This document shows, piece after piece, positions 5,545 through 14,160 of a DNA stretch of 37,686 nucleotides. Under the pieces are notes generated by a model. It was not told the origin of the DNA and ran no database searches. It worked only from the letters and a program-made list of their open reading frames with translations. The number at the start of each line of letters is the position of its first letter. Position 1 is the stretch's first letter. The stretch comes from a virus. The translations under genes and the position numbers were made by a program. The stretch spans positions 1-37,686 of the IMG/VR virus record IMGVR_UViG_3300043409_000446; one strand, written 5' to 3'.

Positions 5545-7694
5545 TGGCTGGTAAGGCGTCCGACCAAAAAGACATGCTGGCGACCATGCGTGACCGCATG
5601 ACCATCGCCATTTCCGCGTACTCCGACAGCCGCGAGGACGAACTTGACGATCTCAAGTTTATGGCCGGCAATCCTGATAACCAATATCAATGGCCGCAAG
5701 ATGTGCTTGGCACTCGTGGCGCCGTACAAGGCCAGACGATCAACGCCCGGCCATGCCTGACCATTAATAAGCTGCCCCAGCACGTCCGGCAGGTGACGAA
5801 TGAGCAACGACAGAACCGACCCACCGGCAAGGTCATTCCCGCAGACGACAACGCCGACGTTGAAGTTGCAGAAATATTCAATGGTGTTGTCCGACACATC
5901 GAGTACTTGTCCGACGCCGATGTGGCGTATGACACCGCCTGCGACAACCAGGTTACTTTTGGAGAAGGCTATATCCGCATCCTCACCGAGTACGCTCGGG
6001 AAGACAGCTTCGATCAGGACATTAAGATAGGCCGCGTCCGCAACTCGTTCTCGGTCTACATGGACCCGATGATCCAAGACCCCTGCGGCTCCGACGCCCG
6101 GTGGTGTTTTATTACGCAGGACATGACCAAAGACGAGTACGAGCGGATGTTCCCGGACGCGGACCCGATTTCGACGCTCTCCAGCGGCGGCGTTGGCGAC
6201 GCCACGTTCGGGCAATGGGTCAGCCAAGAAAGCATTCGCGTCGCGGAATATTTCTATTGCGACTACAAGAAGGCCACGCTCAACCTCTACCCCGGCAATA
6301 TCTCGGCCATGAAGGGCACGCCTCAAGACGCGGCCATGATGCAGATGTTTGGCCAGCCGATCAAGACCCGCGAAGTTGACCAAAAGAAGGTCAAGTGGGT
6401 CAAGACCAACGGCTACGAAGTGCTGGAGGAGCAGGATTGGGCGGGCAAGTACATCCCGGTCGTGCGCGTTGTGGGCAACGAATTTGAAATAGACGGGCAA
6501 ATCCAAGTGTCCGGGCTGGTGCGCAACGCCAAGGACGCGCAGCGCATGTACAATTATTGGGTGAGCCAAGAGGCCGAGATGCTGGCCTTGGCGCCCAAGG
6601 CCCCGTTTATCGGTTACGGTGGGCAGTTCGAGGGTTACGAGAACCAGTGGAAGACCGCCAACACGACCAACTGGCCCTATCTGGAGGTCAACCCGGACGT
6701 GACGGACGGCGCGGGCAGCCCCGTGCCGCTGCCCCAGCGCGCGGCCCCGCCAATGGTGCAGCAGGGCATCATCCACGCCAAGATGGGTGCGTCGGACGAC
6801 ATCAAGGCCACCACCGGGCAGTACGACTCCAGCCTCGGGGCGCAGTCGAACGAGCGGTCGGGTCGGGCCATTCTGGCGCGTGAAAGGCAGGGAGACACGG
6901 GCACCTACCACTACGTGGACAACTTGTCGCGCGCGGTTCGCTACGTGACGCGGCAGCTTGTGGACCTGATACCCAAAATTTACGACACTGAGCGCGTCGC
7001 CCGCATCGTCGGGCTCGACGGCGAGGTCAGCATGGTCAAGATGAACCCGCAGCAGCCCGAGCCTGTCAAGGAGATCAAGGACGAAAGCGGGTTTTTGATT
7101 GAGAAAATTTACAACCCCACCATCGGCCTCTACGACGTGTGCGTCACCACCGGCCCCGGCTACATGACCAAGCGGCAGGAGGCGCTGGACGCCATGTCCA
7201 TGTTGCTGCAGTCCAACCCGGACCTGTGGAAGGTCGCTGGCGACCTGTTCATCAAGAACATGGATTGGCCGGGCGCGCAGGAGATGGCGGCGCGGTTTGC
7301 GCGGATTATTGACCCGAAGGTTATGGAAGGCGACGACCAGTCACCCGAAATGCAGGCGGCCAAGCAGCAGCTTGACGTGCTGACCAAGGAACTGAACCAA
7401 GTCGTCGGGATGCTCCAGAAAGTCGAGCAGTCGATGGAAGCGCAGGGGCTTCAGATCAAGGCATACGACGCGGAGACGAAACGGATCAGCGCCGTACAGG
7501 CGGGCATGACGCCCGAGCAAATCCAAGACATCGTGATGGGCACAATCGCCGCGGCGATGGACACGGGCGACCTTGTGGGCGGCAACCAACCCATGCAAGA
7601 GATGCCGGGCATGGAGATGGGCGAGCCTCCGGGGCCGGAAGGCATGGAGCCTACGGATGAAATGGCTATGATGGGAATGGAGGCTCAGCAATGA
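5544..7694 (+). CDS. Portal protein, P22-like
   Basis: The 716-residue protein matches P22-type portals in length and in recognisable segments. The N-terminal helical region contains LDDLKFMAGN and QVTNEQRQNRP. A middle segment has GYIRI and a YMDPMIQDPCGSDARW motif, and a later one GASDDIKATTGQYDSSLGAQ. The last 60 residues are rich in Met, Gln, Gly and Pro. Twelve copies would form the DNA gate at the unique capsid vertex and contact the terminase and the gp4-like adaptor. The ATG follows the micro-gene stop directly. The C-terminal coiled-coil-like stretch (about 600-650) corresponds to the barrel of P22 portal. Next gene overlaps by ATGA. Confidence 0.93.
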   Translation: MAGKASDQKDMLATMRDRMTIAISAYSDSREDELDDLKFMAGNPDNQYQWPQDVLGTRGAVQGQTINARPCLTINKLPQHVRQVTNEQRQNRPTGKVIPADDNADVEVAEIFNGVVRHIEYLSDADVAYDTACDNQVTFGEGYIRILTEYAREDSFDQDIKIGRVRNSFSVYMDPMIQDPCGSDARWCFITQDMTKDEYERMFPDADPISTLSSGGVGDATFGQWVSQESIRVAEYFYCDYKKATLNLYPGNISAMKGTPQDAAMMQMFGQPIKTREVDQKKVKWVKTNGYEVLEEQDWAGKYIPVVRVVGNEFEIDGQIQVSGLVRNAKDAQRMYNYWVSQEAEMLALAPKAPFIGYGGQFEGYENQWKTANTTNWPYLEVNPDVTDGAGSPVPLPQRAAPPMVQQGIIHAKMGASDDIKATTGQYDSSLGAQSNERSGRAILARERQGDTGTYHYVDNLSRAVRYVTRQLVDLIPKIYDTERVARIVGLDGEVSMVKMNPQQPEPVKEIKDESGFLIEKIYNPTIGLYDVCVTTGPGYMTKRQEALDAMSMLLQSNPDLWKVAGDLFIKNMDWPGAQEMAARFARIIDPKVMEGDDQSPEMQAAKQQLDVLTKELNQVVGMLQKVEQSMEAQGLQIKAYDAETKRISAVQAGMTPEQIQDIVMGTIAAAMDTGDLVGGNQPMQEMPGMEMGEPPGPEGMEPTDEMAMMGMEAQQ

Positions 7695-8053
7695 GCTGCG
7701 AGAAATTCATCGGCAAGCTGTTTCTGGCCCGCGACGTGGCCCATTCGGTCCATCTCAGCACGCGCTCGTTCGCCAAACACTCGGCGCTCAACACGTTCTA
7801 CGACGGCATTATTGACCTTGCGGACGCCTTTGCAGAGGCTTATCAGGGTAAATATGGTCTGATCGGGCCAATCGTCCGTATGACGACACCCAGAAGCGAC
7901 AATATCGTCAAATTCCTTGAGTCGCAAGTCGAGGATATTGACAAGACCCGATTTGAGGTGGTCGATAAGGATTGCACACCGTTGCAGAACTTGATCGACG
8001 AAATCCTCGCTTTGTACTATGCTACCCTTTACAAACTGAAATTCCTTGCGTGA
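7691..8053 (+). CDS. DUF5856-like phage protein
   Basis: The 120-residue protein begins MSCEKFIGKLFLARDVAHSV and contains a conserved-looking KHSALNTFYDGIIDLADAFA block and AYQGKYGLIG. These match, from memory, DUF5856, which I recall as a helical, ferritin- or Dps-like fold present in many phages. The histidines at about residues 18, 21 and 30 with downstream Asp and Glu fit a helical bundle. The start overlaps the portal stop by ATGA. Function unknown; it lies between portal and head proteins. Confidence 0.7.
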   Translation: MSCEKFIGKLFLARDVAHSVHLSTRSFAKHSALNTFYDGIIDLADAFAEAYQGKYGLIGPIVRMTTPRSDNIVKFLESQVEDIDKTRFEVVDKDCTPLQNLIDEILALYYATLYKLKFLA

Positions 8054-8062
8054 GGACTCGTC

Positions 8063-8338
8063 ATGGGCCTGAAATACACCACTAGCTGTCTCGGTTATCA
8101 GCAGATCACATCGTTGTCGAGCGTCAGGACGCTGACCGTGCCCTTGGGCGCCACCCGTGCGCTCATCGCGCCGCTGACGCAGAGCGTGCGCTGGCGTGAT
8201 GATGGCACGCACCCCTCGGCGTCTGTCGGTATGCCTCTGGCTGCGGGTTCGTATCTTAGCTACGACGGCAACTTAAGCAACATCCATTTTATCGAGACAG
8301 CCGCCTCTGCGGAGCTGAACATCACCTATTACGCCTAA
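8063..8338 (+). CDS. Small beta-rich virion protein (putative decoration protein)
   Basis: The 91-residue protein is mostly short beta-type segments: LTVPLGATRALIAPL, VRWRDDGTHPSASVGMPL, and a C-terminal IHFIETAASAELNITYY. Small proteins with the RWRDDG-P-A-GM pattern are frequent in phage head modules and are usually left unnamed. A ribosome site GAGG precedes ATG 8063. A head decoration or minor structural role is inferred from context. Confidence 0.7.
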   Translation: MGLKYTTSCLGYQQITSLSSVRTLTVPLGATRALIAPLTQSVRWRDDGTHPSASVGMPLAAGSYLSYDGNLSNIHFIETAASAELNITYYA

Positions 8339-8351
8339 AGGATGCACGCTG

Positions 8352-9185
8352 ATGACCTTCTCACATTCTCCCGGTCCTGGTGTCACCCTTAGCGGCTCCC
8401 CCGCCGTTGGCGGTTCTAACACGCAGGTTCAGTACAACAACGCCGGCACGTTGGCTGGCGCAGCGGGTGTCACAACTGACGGGACGACGCTGACAGTTAG
8501 CGGGTCGTCTGCGTCAGCCATGCTCCGCGTCACTCAGACTGGCGCGGGCAATGCGCTGCTCGTCGAGGACAGCGCCAACCCAGACGCAACGCCATTTGTT
8601 GTTACGGCGGATGGAACAGCTATTGCTGGTCATACAACGAACTTGAGCGCGGGACTTAGCTACAATTTCCAATCAGCGGGAACATCTGCGCTGGCAGGCT
8701 ATTCCGCTGCCCGGTATTCGGCCAACGTGGGTGCGCCGGTCATTGCTCTTGGGAAATCGCGTAATACGACAGTCGCAGTCGGCGCAATTGTTCAGAGCGG
8801 CGACAGTCTGGGCATTTTTGACTTTCGTGGCGACGACGGGGCGGCTTTTATAACCGCCGCTCAGATCGCCGGAGTCGTAGACGGTACACCCGGACTGAAC
8901 GACATGCCGGGTCGCCTGACGTTCTCCACGACTGCTGACGGGGCTGCGTCTGCTACCGAACGTATGCGCATCACTAACGGCGGCCTTGTTGGCATCGGGA
9001 CGACCCCGACCACAGCCATACTTGATGTTCAATCGACAACGAGGGGCGTTCGTTTTCCCAACATGACTACAGTGCAGAAAAACGCTATTGCCACACCGCA
9101 AGCCGGGACAATGGTTTTTGATACAACACTAGCCAAGCTTTGCTTTTACACCGGCGCGGCGTGGGAGACGATAACGTCACTTTGA
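8352..9185 (+). CDS. Putative fibre/virion protein with C-terminal GVxFPxMTTVQ domain
   Basis: The 277-residue protein has an N-terminal Gly/Ser/Thr-rich repeat region (NTQVQYNNAGTLAGAAGVTT, then TTLTVSG), typical of trimeric fibres. A middle beta-rich part includes ERMRITNGGLVGIGTTPT. The C-terminal 47 residues (RGVRFPNMTTVQKNAI...) resemble the C-terminus of the tail fibre encoded at 12749-14068. This suggests an interchangeable tip or trimerisation module. It precedes the scaffold gene, so it may be a head fibre and not a tail fibre. AAAGGA lies upstream of ATG 8352. Confidence 0.75.
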   Translation: MTFSHSPGPGVTLSGSPAVGGSNTQVQYNNAGTLAGAAGVTTDGTTLTVSGSSASAMLRVTQTGAGNALLVEDSANPDATPFVVTADGTAIAGHTTNLSAGLSYNFQSAGTSALAGYSAARYSANVGAPVIALGKSRNTTVAVGAIVQSGDSLGIFDFRGDDGAAFITAAQIAGVVDGTPGLNDMPGRLTFSTTADGAASATERMRITNGGLVGIGTTPTTAILDVQSTTRGVRFPNMTTVQKNAIATPQAGTMVFDTTLAKLCFYTGAAWETITSL

Positions 9186-9227
9186 CATCTTGCCGTTGCC
9201 ATGAGGCGCGCCCGCATCGAAGAAAGT

Positions 9228-9256
9228 TTGACATCTAGCTTTAGCTTACGTATTCT
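9228..9256 (+). promoter_or_regulatory. Promoter in front of scaffold and coat genes
   Basis: TTGACA (9228-9233), exactly 17 bases, then TATTCT (9251-9256): a near-consensus sigma70 promoter inside the late operon. It would give extra transcription of the scaffold and major coat genes. Confidence 0.7.
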
Positions 9257-9269
9257 ACCGAGCACTCTA

Positions 9270-9286
9270 CTGGTGGAGGTCACCAG
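9270..9286 (+). promoter_or_regulatory. 5-prime leader hairpin before scaffold
   Basis: CTGGTG, loop GAGGT and CACCAG form a 6-bp hairpin in the leader, upstream of the ribosome site AAAGGA at 9293-9298. It may stabilise the message. Confidence 0.4.
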
Positions 9287-9305
9287 GTCCGAAAGGAAAC
9301 CCTAA

Positions 9306-10091
9306 ATGGCTGACGAAGCCCTCGAAGTCCTAGCGGACACAACCGCGCCAGAACCGAATGTCACGGCGACACCGGACCCTGTAGTTACCCAGCCGGAAGG
9401 ACAAGACCCGGAGCCTGCAAAAACTTTCTCGCAAGAGGATTTGGACGCGGCAATCGGTAAGCGCCTTGCAAGAGAACAGCGGAAATGGGAACGAGAGCAA
9501 GCCCAACGGTTTGCGGATGTTCAGGCGAGGCAACAGCCCCTCCCGAACCCTCCCGCCCCAGATGATTTTCAAAGCGCCGACGCTTACGCAGAGGCGCTTG
9601 CAGAGCGTAAAGCTCAGGAGATCGTTGCAAGGCGAGATGCCGCCGGCCAGCAAGCGCAGTTTCTGTCGTCCTATCACGAAAAGGAAGACGGCGCGAGAGA
9701 TCGGTACGATGACTTTGAACAAGTCGCGTACAACCCTTCGCTCCCTGTAACTGACGTGATGGCGCAGACTATTCAGGCATCGGACAACGGCCCAGATATT
9801 ATCTATCATCTGGGCACAAATCCGAAAGAGTCAGCTCGTATCGCAGCACTACCGCAATTCTTGCAGGCGAAGGAGATCGGACGGTTAGAGGCCAAGTTGG
9901 CCGCGACGCCCCCGGTCAAGAGAACGTCAACCGCCCCGGCCCCTATCAATCCGGTCGCGGCCCGCCAGAACGGTGCGCCTGCATACGACACGACGGACCC
10001 AAGGTCCATGAAGTCGATGTCAACAAGCGAGTGGATCGAAGCTGACAGGCAGCGTCAGATCAGGAAAGCCGAGGGTCAGCGCAACCGCTAG
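9306..10091 (+). CDS. Scaffolding protein
   Basis: This 261-residue, highly charged protein lies directly before the coat gene. It has an acidic, Pro-rich N-terminus, a helical segment with ERKAQEIVARRD and a long Arg/Glu/Gln-rich coiled-coil-like stretch (about 45-115: KRLAREQRKWEREQAQRFAD). The C-terminus is basic (DRQRQIRKAEGQRNR), comparable to the coat-binding end of P22 scaffold. It would guide prohead assembly and then leave the capsid. ATG 9306 has AAAGGA upstream. Sequence similarity among scaffolds is low; the call rests on composition and position. Confidence 0.8.
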   Translation: MADEALEVLADTTAPEPNVTATPDPVVTQPEGQDPEPAKTFSQEDLDAAIGKRLAREQRKWEREQAQRFADVQARQQPLPNPPAPDDFQSADAYAEALAERKAQEIVARRDAAGQQAQFLSSYHEKEDGARDRYDDFEQVAYNPSLPVTDVMAQTIQASDNGPDIIYHLGTNPKESARIAALPQFLQAKEIGRLEAKLAATPPVKRTSTAPAPINPVAARQNGAPAYDTTDPRSMKSMSTSEWIEADRQRQIRKAEGQRNR

Positions 10092-10108
10092 GCAACTGAG
10101 GCATCACT

Positions 10109-11314
10109 ATGGCTAACTCCATCCTTACGATTGACATGATTACAAGGAAGTCTCTGGAAATTCTGGAGAACAACCTTGTATTGACCCGTAACATCAACCG
10201 CCAGTACGACGACTCGTTCGCCGCACAGGGCGCCAAGATCGGCACTACGCTGCGCATCCGCCTCCCCGACCGCGCTCTGGTCACGGACGGCGCAGCTCTT
10301 CAGGTGCAGGACGACAACGAGCAGTTCACCACGCTTGCGGTCTCCAGCCAGAAGCATATCGGCGTCAACTTCACAACCGCCGAGATGACCATGCAGCTCG
10401 ACGACTTTGCCGAGCGCGTGCTGAAACCCCGCATTTCGCAGCTTGCGTCGTCCATCGACGCAGACGTGGCGAACGTCTACAAGTCCGTCTACAATTCGGT
10501 TGGCACGCCCGGCACCGCGCCGGCGACTTCCTTGGTCCTTCTGCAAGCCCAGCAGAAGCTCAATGAGTCTGCCGCACCCATGAGCCCCCGCTACGCGACG
10601 GTCAATCCCGCCGCCAACGCTGGCCTTGTGGAAGGTTTGAAGGGGTTCTTCAATCCTACCGACACGATCAGCCGTCAGTTTAAAAGCGGCATGATGGGGA
10701 CGGGCGTCCTTGGTTACGATGAGATCAATATGTCTCAGTCGATCAAGACCCTCACCACGGGCTCCCGCGCGACGGCCGCTACGGTCACAACGACTGTGGC
10801 TACCGAAGGCCAAGCGACGATCAACCTCACCGGAACCGGCTCTCAGACGCTGGCTGTTGGTGATGTGTTCACGATTGCCGCTGTCAACGCAGTCAACCCG
10901 CAGACCCGTGAGTCAACTGGTTCGCTTCAGCAGTTCGTCGTCACCGCAGCCAACACGGCTTCCGGCGGCGCCTACACATCTGTGGCAATCAGTCCTCCGC
11001 TCTACACCGCGGCGCACGCGCTGGCGACTGTTGACGCTTTCCCCGTAGCGTCCGCCGTCGTCACGTTCCTTGGAGCGTTGTCGTCGCAGTACCCGCAGAA
11101 CCTTGTATATTGCAAGGATGCGTTCACCTTCGCAACCGCCGACCTTCTGCTTCCCCAGGGTGTCGATATGGCTTCGCGGCAGGTGCATAACGGCATTTCG
11201 CTCCGCATTGTTCGTCAGTACGACATCAATAACGACCGTATGCCTTGCCGCATCGACGTGCTGTATGGCTTCGCCGCCATTCGCCCGGCGATGGCCTGCC
11301 GTATCTACGGTTGA
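10109..11314 (+). CDS. Major capsid (coat) protein, P22 gp5-like
   Basis: The 401-residue protein opens with MANSILTIDMITRKSLEILE and contains QYDDSFAAQGAKIGTTLRIR and LKPRISQLASSIDADVA, all characteristic of the P22 coat family with the HK97 fold. An insertion-type domain, as in P22, probably spans residues about 222-295 (beta-rich, Thr/Ala/Val-rich, from TTVATEG to FVVTA). The core resumes with NLVYCKDAFTFATADLLLP and ends with DVLYGFAAIRPAMACRI. It forms the icosahedral shell. A GC hairpin follows the gene. Confidence 0.95.
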   Translation: MANSILTIDMITRKSLEILENNLVLTRNINRQYDDSFAAQGAKIGTTLRIRLPDRALVTDGAALQVQDDNEQFTTLAVSSQKHIGVNFTTAEMTMQLDDFAERVLKPRISQLASSIDADVANVYKSVYNSVGTPGTAPATSLVLLQAQQKLNESAAPMSPRYATVNPAANAGLVEGLKGFFNPTDTISRQFKSGMMGTGVLGYDEINMSQSIKTLTTGSRATAATVTTTVATEGQATINLTGTGSQTLAVGDVFTIAAVNAVNPQTRESTGSLQQFVVTAANTASGGAYTSVAISPPLYTAAHALATVDAFPVASAVVTFLGALSSQYPQNLVYCKDAFTFATADLLLPQGVDMASRQVHNGISLRIVRQYDINNDRMPCRIDVLYGFAAIRPAMACRIYG

Positions 11315-11328
11315 TCCTGACCGATCCC

Positions 11329-11350
11329 GGCCCCGGCGTCAGCCGGGGCC
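11329..11350 (+). terminator. Strong GC hairpin behind the coat gene
   Basis: GGCCCCGGC, loop GTCA and GCCGGGGCC give a perfect 9-bp stem 15 bases after the coat stop. No T-run follows, so it may protect the coat message or only weaken read-through. A near copy occurs at 35263-35282. Confidence 0.5.
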
Positions 11351-11380
11351 AATCAACACCCATTCAGAAAGGTTACGAAC

Positions 11381-11794
11381 ATGGCTCTCCCCAATGGCGC
11401 AGGCGGCTATCAGGTTGGCGACGGCAACGTCAACGACCCGATCATCGACCTCATCTCAGCTCCAGTCTCTGTCACTACGACTGCCACTCTCACAGCAGCG
11501 CAAATCCTTGGCGGTTTTATCCTCGCTAACAACGGCATCACAAGCACCGTGACCTACACGCTGCCGACCGTAACGGACCTTGAGGCTGCACTGATTAATT
11601 CTGACCGCATCGGCACGACCTTCTCGTTCCGTGTGGTCAACCTCGGCACCTCGACCGGCACCGCAGTTATTGCGGCGGGCACCGGCTGGACCGTAACGGG
11701 CTCGCTCACCATGACGATCCCGATCACGACTGGCGCGCAAATGGTAGCGCGCAAGTCTGCCGCAGGCGCGTGGACGCTCTACCGCGTACTCTAA
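11381..11794 (+). CDS. Small beta-rich virion protein behind coat (putative capsid decoration)
   Basis: The 137-residue protein starts MALPNGAGGYQVGDGNVND and includes TATLTAAQILGG, YTLPTVTDLEAAL and SFRVVNLGTSTGTAVI, ending ARKSAAGAWTLYRVL. This pattern is familiar in phages and cyanophages directly behind coat genes. It probably forms a beta-sandwich that decorates the capsid. ATG 11381 has AAAGG upstream. The structural role is inferred. Confidence 0.7.
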   Translation: MALPNGAGGYQVGDGNVNDPIIDLISAPVSVTTTATLTAAQILGGFILANNGITSTVTYTLPTVTDLEAALINSDRIGTTFSFRVVNLGTSTGTAVIAAGTGWTVTGSLTMTIPITTGAQMVARKSAAGAWTLYRVL

Positions 11795-11817
11795 AGCCCC
11801 GCGTACTCCAACAAAAG

Positions 11818-11840
11818 GAGGGGGCCTCACAGCCCCCTTT
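11818..11840 (+). terminator. Terminator-like hairpin AGGGGGC/GCCCCCT
   Basis: The stem 11819-11825 with 11832-11838, a 6-base loop and a short T tail fit an intrinsic terminator. It overlaps an AGGAGG sequence at 11816-11821, which has no start at normal distance and is 25 bases from the ATG at 11847. Confidence 0.5.
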
Positions 11841-11846
11841 CACCAC

Positions 11847-12035
11847 ATGGCAGCCATTTACTTGCAGCATCCCCGTCACGGCGCTAAGGTCGCCATATCG
11901 GAGGACGAAGCCGTGTACGACGAGACGGAAGGGTGGACCCGTTATGATCCGGTCTCCGCGCCCCCGCAGCCTGCTAAACTAGAAGACGTTTCTGCCGACC
12001 CGCCGATCCGCCGACGCCGCGCACGTCAGGAGTAA
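11847..12035 (+). CDS. 62-residue conserved phage protein
   Basis: The short protein begins MAAIYLQHPRHGAKVAISED and contains EGWTRYDP; the tail is basic (IRRRRARQE). The pattern of an HP-HG-KVA motif followed by GW-RYDP recurs in phage head modules next to gp4-like genes. Function unknown. No ribosome site lies directly before ATG 11847; instead a strong AGGAGG is hidden in the hairpin upstream, so translation may be structure-dependent or coupled. Confidence 0.7.
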   Translation: MAAIYLQHPRHGAKVAISEDEAVYDETEGWTRYDPVSAPPQPAKLEDVSADPPIRRRRARQE

Positions 12036-12038
12036 CCG

Positions 12039-12749
12039 ATGACCACTGCTGGCGACCAGATCAACGGAGCCCTTCGGCTTCTAGGCTTGCTGGCAGAAGG
12101 TGAAACGCCCTCTGCGGCAATGTCGCAGGACGCCTTGTCCGCGCTCAATCAAATGCTTGACTCCTGGTCCACGGAGCGCCTTGCGGTCTATTCGACGCAA
12201 GACCAAGTGCTGACGTGGCCCGCCAGTACGATCTCACGCACGCTCGGGCCGACAGGCAATCTTGTCGGCAACCGCCCCGTGTTGCTGGACGATGCAACCT
12301 ATTTCCGTGACGCGGCGACAAACGTCTCGTATGGCATAAAATTCATCAACCAAGCGCAATACGATGGCATTGCCGTCAAGACCGTGACCAGCACGTACCC
12401 GCAGGTCATGTTCATCAACATGACCCACCCGGACATTGAAATGTATCTGTACCCGGTGCCTTCGCGGGCGCTGGAGTTCCATTTTATTTCGGTCGAGGAA
12501 CTGACGCAGCCCGCAGGGCTGGCGACGACGCTCTCGTTTCCGCCGGGCTACTTGCGCGCCTTTCGCTACAATCTGGCGACCGAGTTCGCCGCCGAGTTCG
12601 GCGTTGAGCCGTCGCCGCAGGTGCAGCGCATCGCCATGACATCCAAGCGCAACCTGAAACGCATCAATAACCCAGACGACGTGCTGTCGATGCCCTACAG
12701 CATTGTCGCGCGCACGCAGAAATATAACATCTTTGCGGGGAATTACTGA
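12039..12749 (+). CDS. Head-to-tail adaptor, P22 gp4-like
   Basis: The 236-residue protein contains GDQINGALRLLGLLAEGE, ALNQMLDSWSTERLAVYS, and a C-terminal segment with LRAFRYNLATEFAAEFG and KRNLKRIN. These are hallmarks of the gp4 family, which binds below the portal after packaging and starts tail assembly. AGGAGT lies before ATG 12039. P22 gp4 also has a muramidase activity; I cannot confirm such residues here. The stop overlaps the next start (TGATG). Confidence 0.88.
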   Translation: MTTAGDQINGALRLLGLLAEGETPSAAMSQDALSALNQMLDSWSTERLAVYSTQDQVLTWPASTISRTLGPTGNLVGNRPVLLDDATYFRDAATNVSYGIKFINQAQYDGIAVKTVTSTYPQVMFINMTHPDIEMYLYPVPSRALEFHFISVEELTQPAGLATTLSFPPGYLRAFRYNLATEFAAEFGVEPSPQVQRIAMTSKRNLKRINNPDDVLSMPYSIVARTQKYNIFAGNY

Positions 12750-14068
12750 TGACCGGAAGCATAAAAATCTCTGAGCTTTCCGCTGCCACGACACCACTGA
12801 CGGGCGCGGAGACGGTTGCGTTGGTGCAGTCCGGCGTCACCAAAAAGGCAACGGTAACGCAGATTGGCACTGTCGCAGCCACCGACGCCCCGACCGCGCG
12901 CACGTTGGCGAACCGCTTTGCTGATGTCGTCAACGTCAAGGATTTTGGCGCTGTTGGCGACGGCGTAACGAATGACCTCGCAGCGTTTCAGTTAGCGATA
13001 AACGCTGTTTCTTCTGGCGCAACAATTACAATTCCTGGTACAGGAAACTACATTTTGACCGGCTCGCTGACTTACGCAGGTAAGTTTATTTTTTGGAGCT
13101 GTGCTGGTTGCTTAATTAATAGTCTTGTCCCTAGTTTTAATTTGGAGGGGGTGGTCGAAGTCAATTTTGGGAAGTCCCGCCGCGTTGATCGACGCTCAGG
13201 CGCTACCTCAACCGACATTGCGGACGTTAACCAATATCGAAACGCAAACTACACGGGCGGCACGTATGGGTTTGTTAACAGTGGATTTTTGCAGACGGTT
13301 GACGTTTCGGCAGGCGCTATAGCGTTTGAATGGGGTCTTGTCTCCATAATTAATAATTCAGCAACTGCTGGCGAAAATCTAGCTATTTACGGGCAGGGAA
13401 ATAAACTTTCTACTGGCCCAACATGGGCGGGCGTTTTTGAGGCAACTGATAAAACAGGAACCGCTAACCCCATCGCGGGTCTGGTTGGTATAGAGGTAAA
13501 TGTTTTTGCCAACGGAACAGACACCAGTGGAAACCGAGTTGGCGTTGACATAGTAGTCGGTAAAGGTGTGTCTGGAGGGGTATCGTGCGATGCAGGCTAT
13601 GCTGTGCGTATTCTTCCTGCCAACAGCGACTCTGCAAACGGTAAGTTTTACTACGGACTTTACGCCGTTGCCGACAAAAATTATTTTAGCGGGCTTATAG
13701 GTGTTGGAAAAGTAACTCCTGAAGTGGATGTTGACGCTGCAAGGTCCGGCACTTGTCAAATGCGAGTTTTTGAAACCGACGCAAGCGTAGATACGCGGAT
13801 TGCGTCTGCTGGTGGCGCGTCGCTTGTCGGTATTATAGGTACATACTCTAATCATCCGCTTGTCCTTAACGTAAATACCGTTGAGAAAGTTCGCGTAACG
13901 GCGGACAATCTTGAAGTAACATCCACTACGGGTGGCGTTCTGTTTCCCCGCATGACCACGGTGCAACGCGACGCTATCAGCAGCCCCGCCAACGGGCTTG
14001 TCCTCTACAATACGACGACTAACAAACTTCAAGTGCGCGCTGCCGGCGTATGGGTGGATCTGCACTAA
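12749..14068 (+). CDS. Tail fibre/tailspike with pectate-lyase-like beta-helix start
   Basis: The 439-residue protein has a virion-binding N-terminus of about 60 residues (KISELSAATTPLTGAETVAL), then the classic beta-helix entry VNVKDFGAVGDGVTNDLAAF (about 62-81). A long Gly/Asn-rich receptor-binding body follows, and then a C-terminal module GGVLFPRMTTVQRDAI resembling that of the protein at 8352-9185. The body (about 13040-13920) is clearly more AT-rich than the flanks; for example only 19 of 60 bases at 13081-13140 are G or C. This points to a swapped host-recognition domain. No catalytic residues are evident to me. Confidence 0.85.
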   Translation: MTGSIKISELSAATTPLTGAETVALVQSGVTKKATVTQIGTVAATDAPTARTLANRFADVVNVKDFGAVGDGVTNDLAAFQLAINAVSSGATITIPGTGNYILTGSLTYAGKFIFWSCAGCLINSLVPSFNLEGVVEVNFGKSRRVDRRSGATSTDIADVNQYRNANYTGGTYGFVNSGFLQTVDVSAGAIAFEWGLVSIINNSATAGENLAIYGQGNKLSTGPTWAGVFEATDKTGTANPIAGLVGIEVNVFANGTDTSGNRVGVDIVVGKGVSGGVSCDAGYAVRILPANSDSANGKFYYGLYAVADKNYFSGLIGVGKVTPEVDVDAARSGTCQMRVFETDASVDTRIASAGGASLVGIIGTYSNHPLVLNVNTVEKVRVTADNLEVTSTTGGVLFPRMTTVQRDAISSPANGLVLYNTTTNKLQVRAAGVWVDLH

Positions 14069-14160
14069 TGACCCAAGACATGGCCCGCGCCCTGACTGAT
14101 GCAGGATACATAACCGTCGCGGAGTACCTGCGGCTGTGTGAGGAGAATGGGTGGACATGA
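14068..14160 (+). CDS. 30-residue micro-protein between fibre and gp10-like gene
   Basis: ATG 14068 overlaps the fibre stop (TAATG), and TGA 14158-14160 overlaps the start of the next gene. The product begins MTQDMARALTDAGYITVAEY and ends EENGWT. Similar short ORFs of the type DAGY-T-YLRL-GW occur at this place in related phages as I remember them. The tight overlaps on both sides support a real, coupled gene. It may be a minor virion or assembly peptide. Confidence 0.55.
   Translation: MTQDMARALTDAGYITVAEYLRLCEENGWT

Noticed and set aside
5448-6911. 487-codon ORF opposite the portal gene
   Set aside because: Antisense shadow; its length reflects codon bias of the portal.
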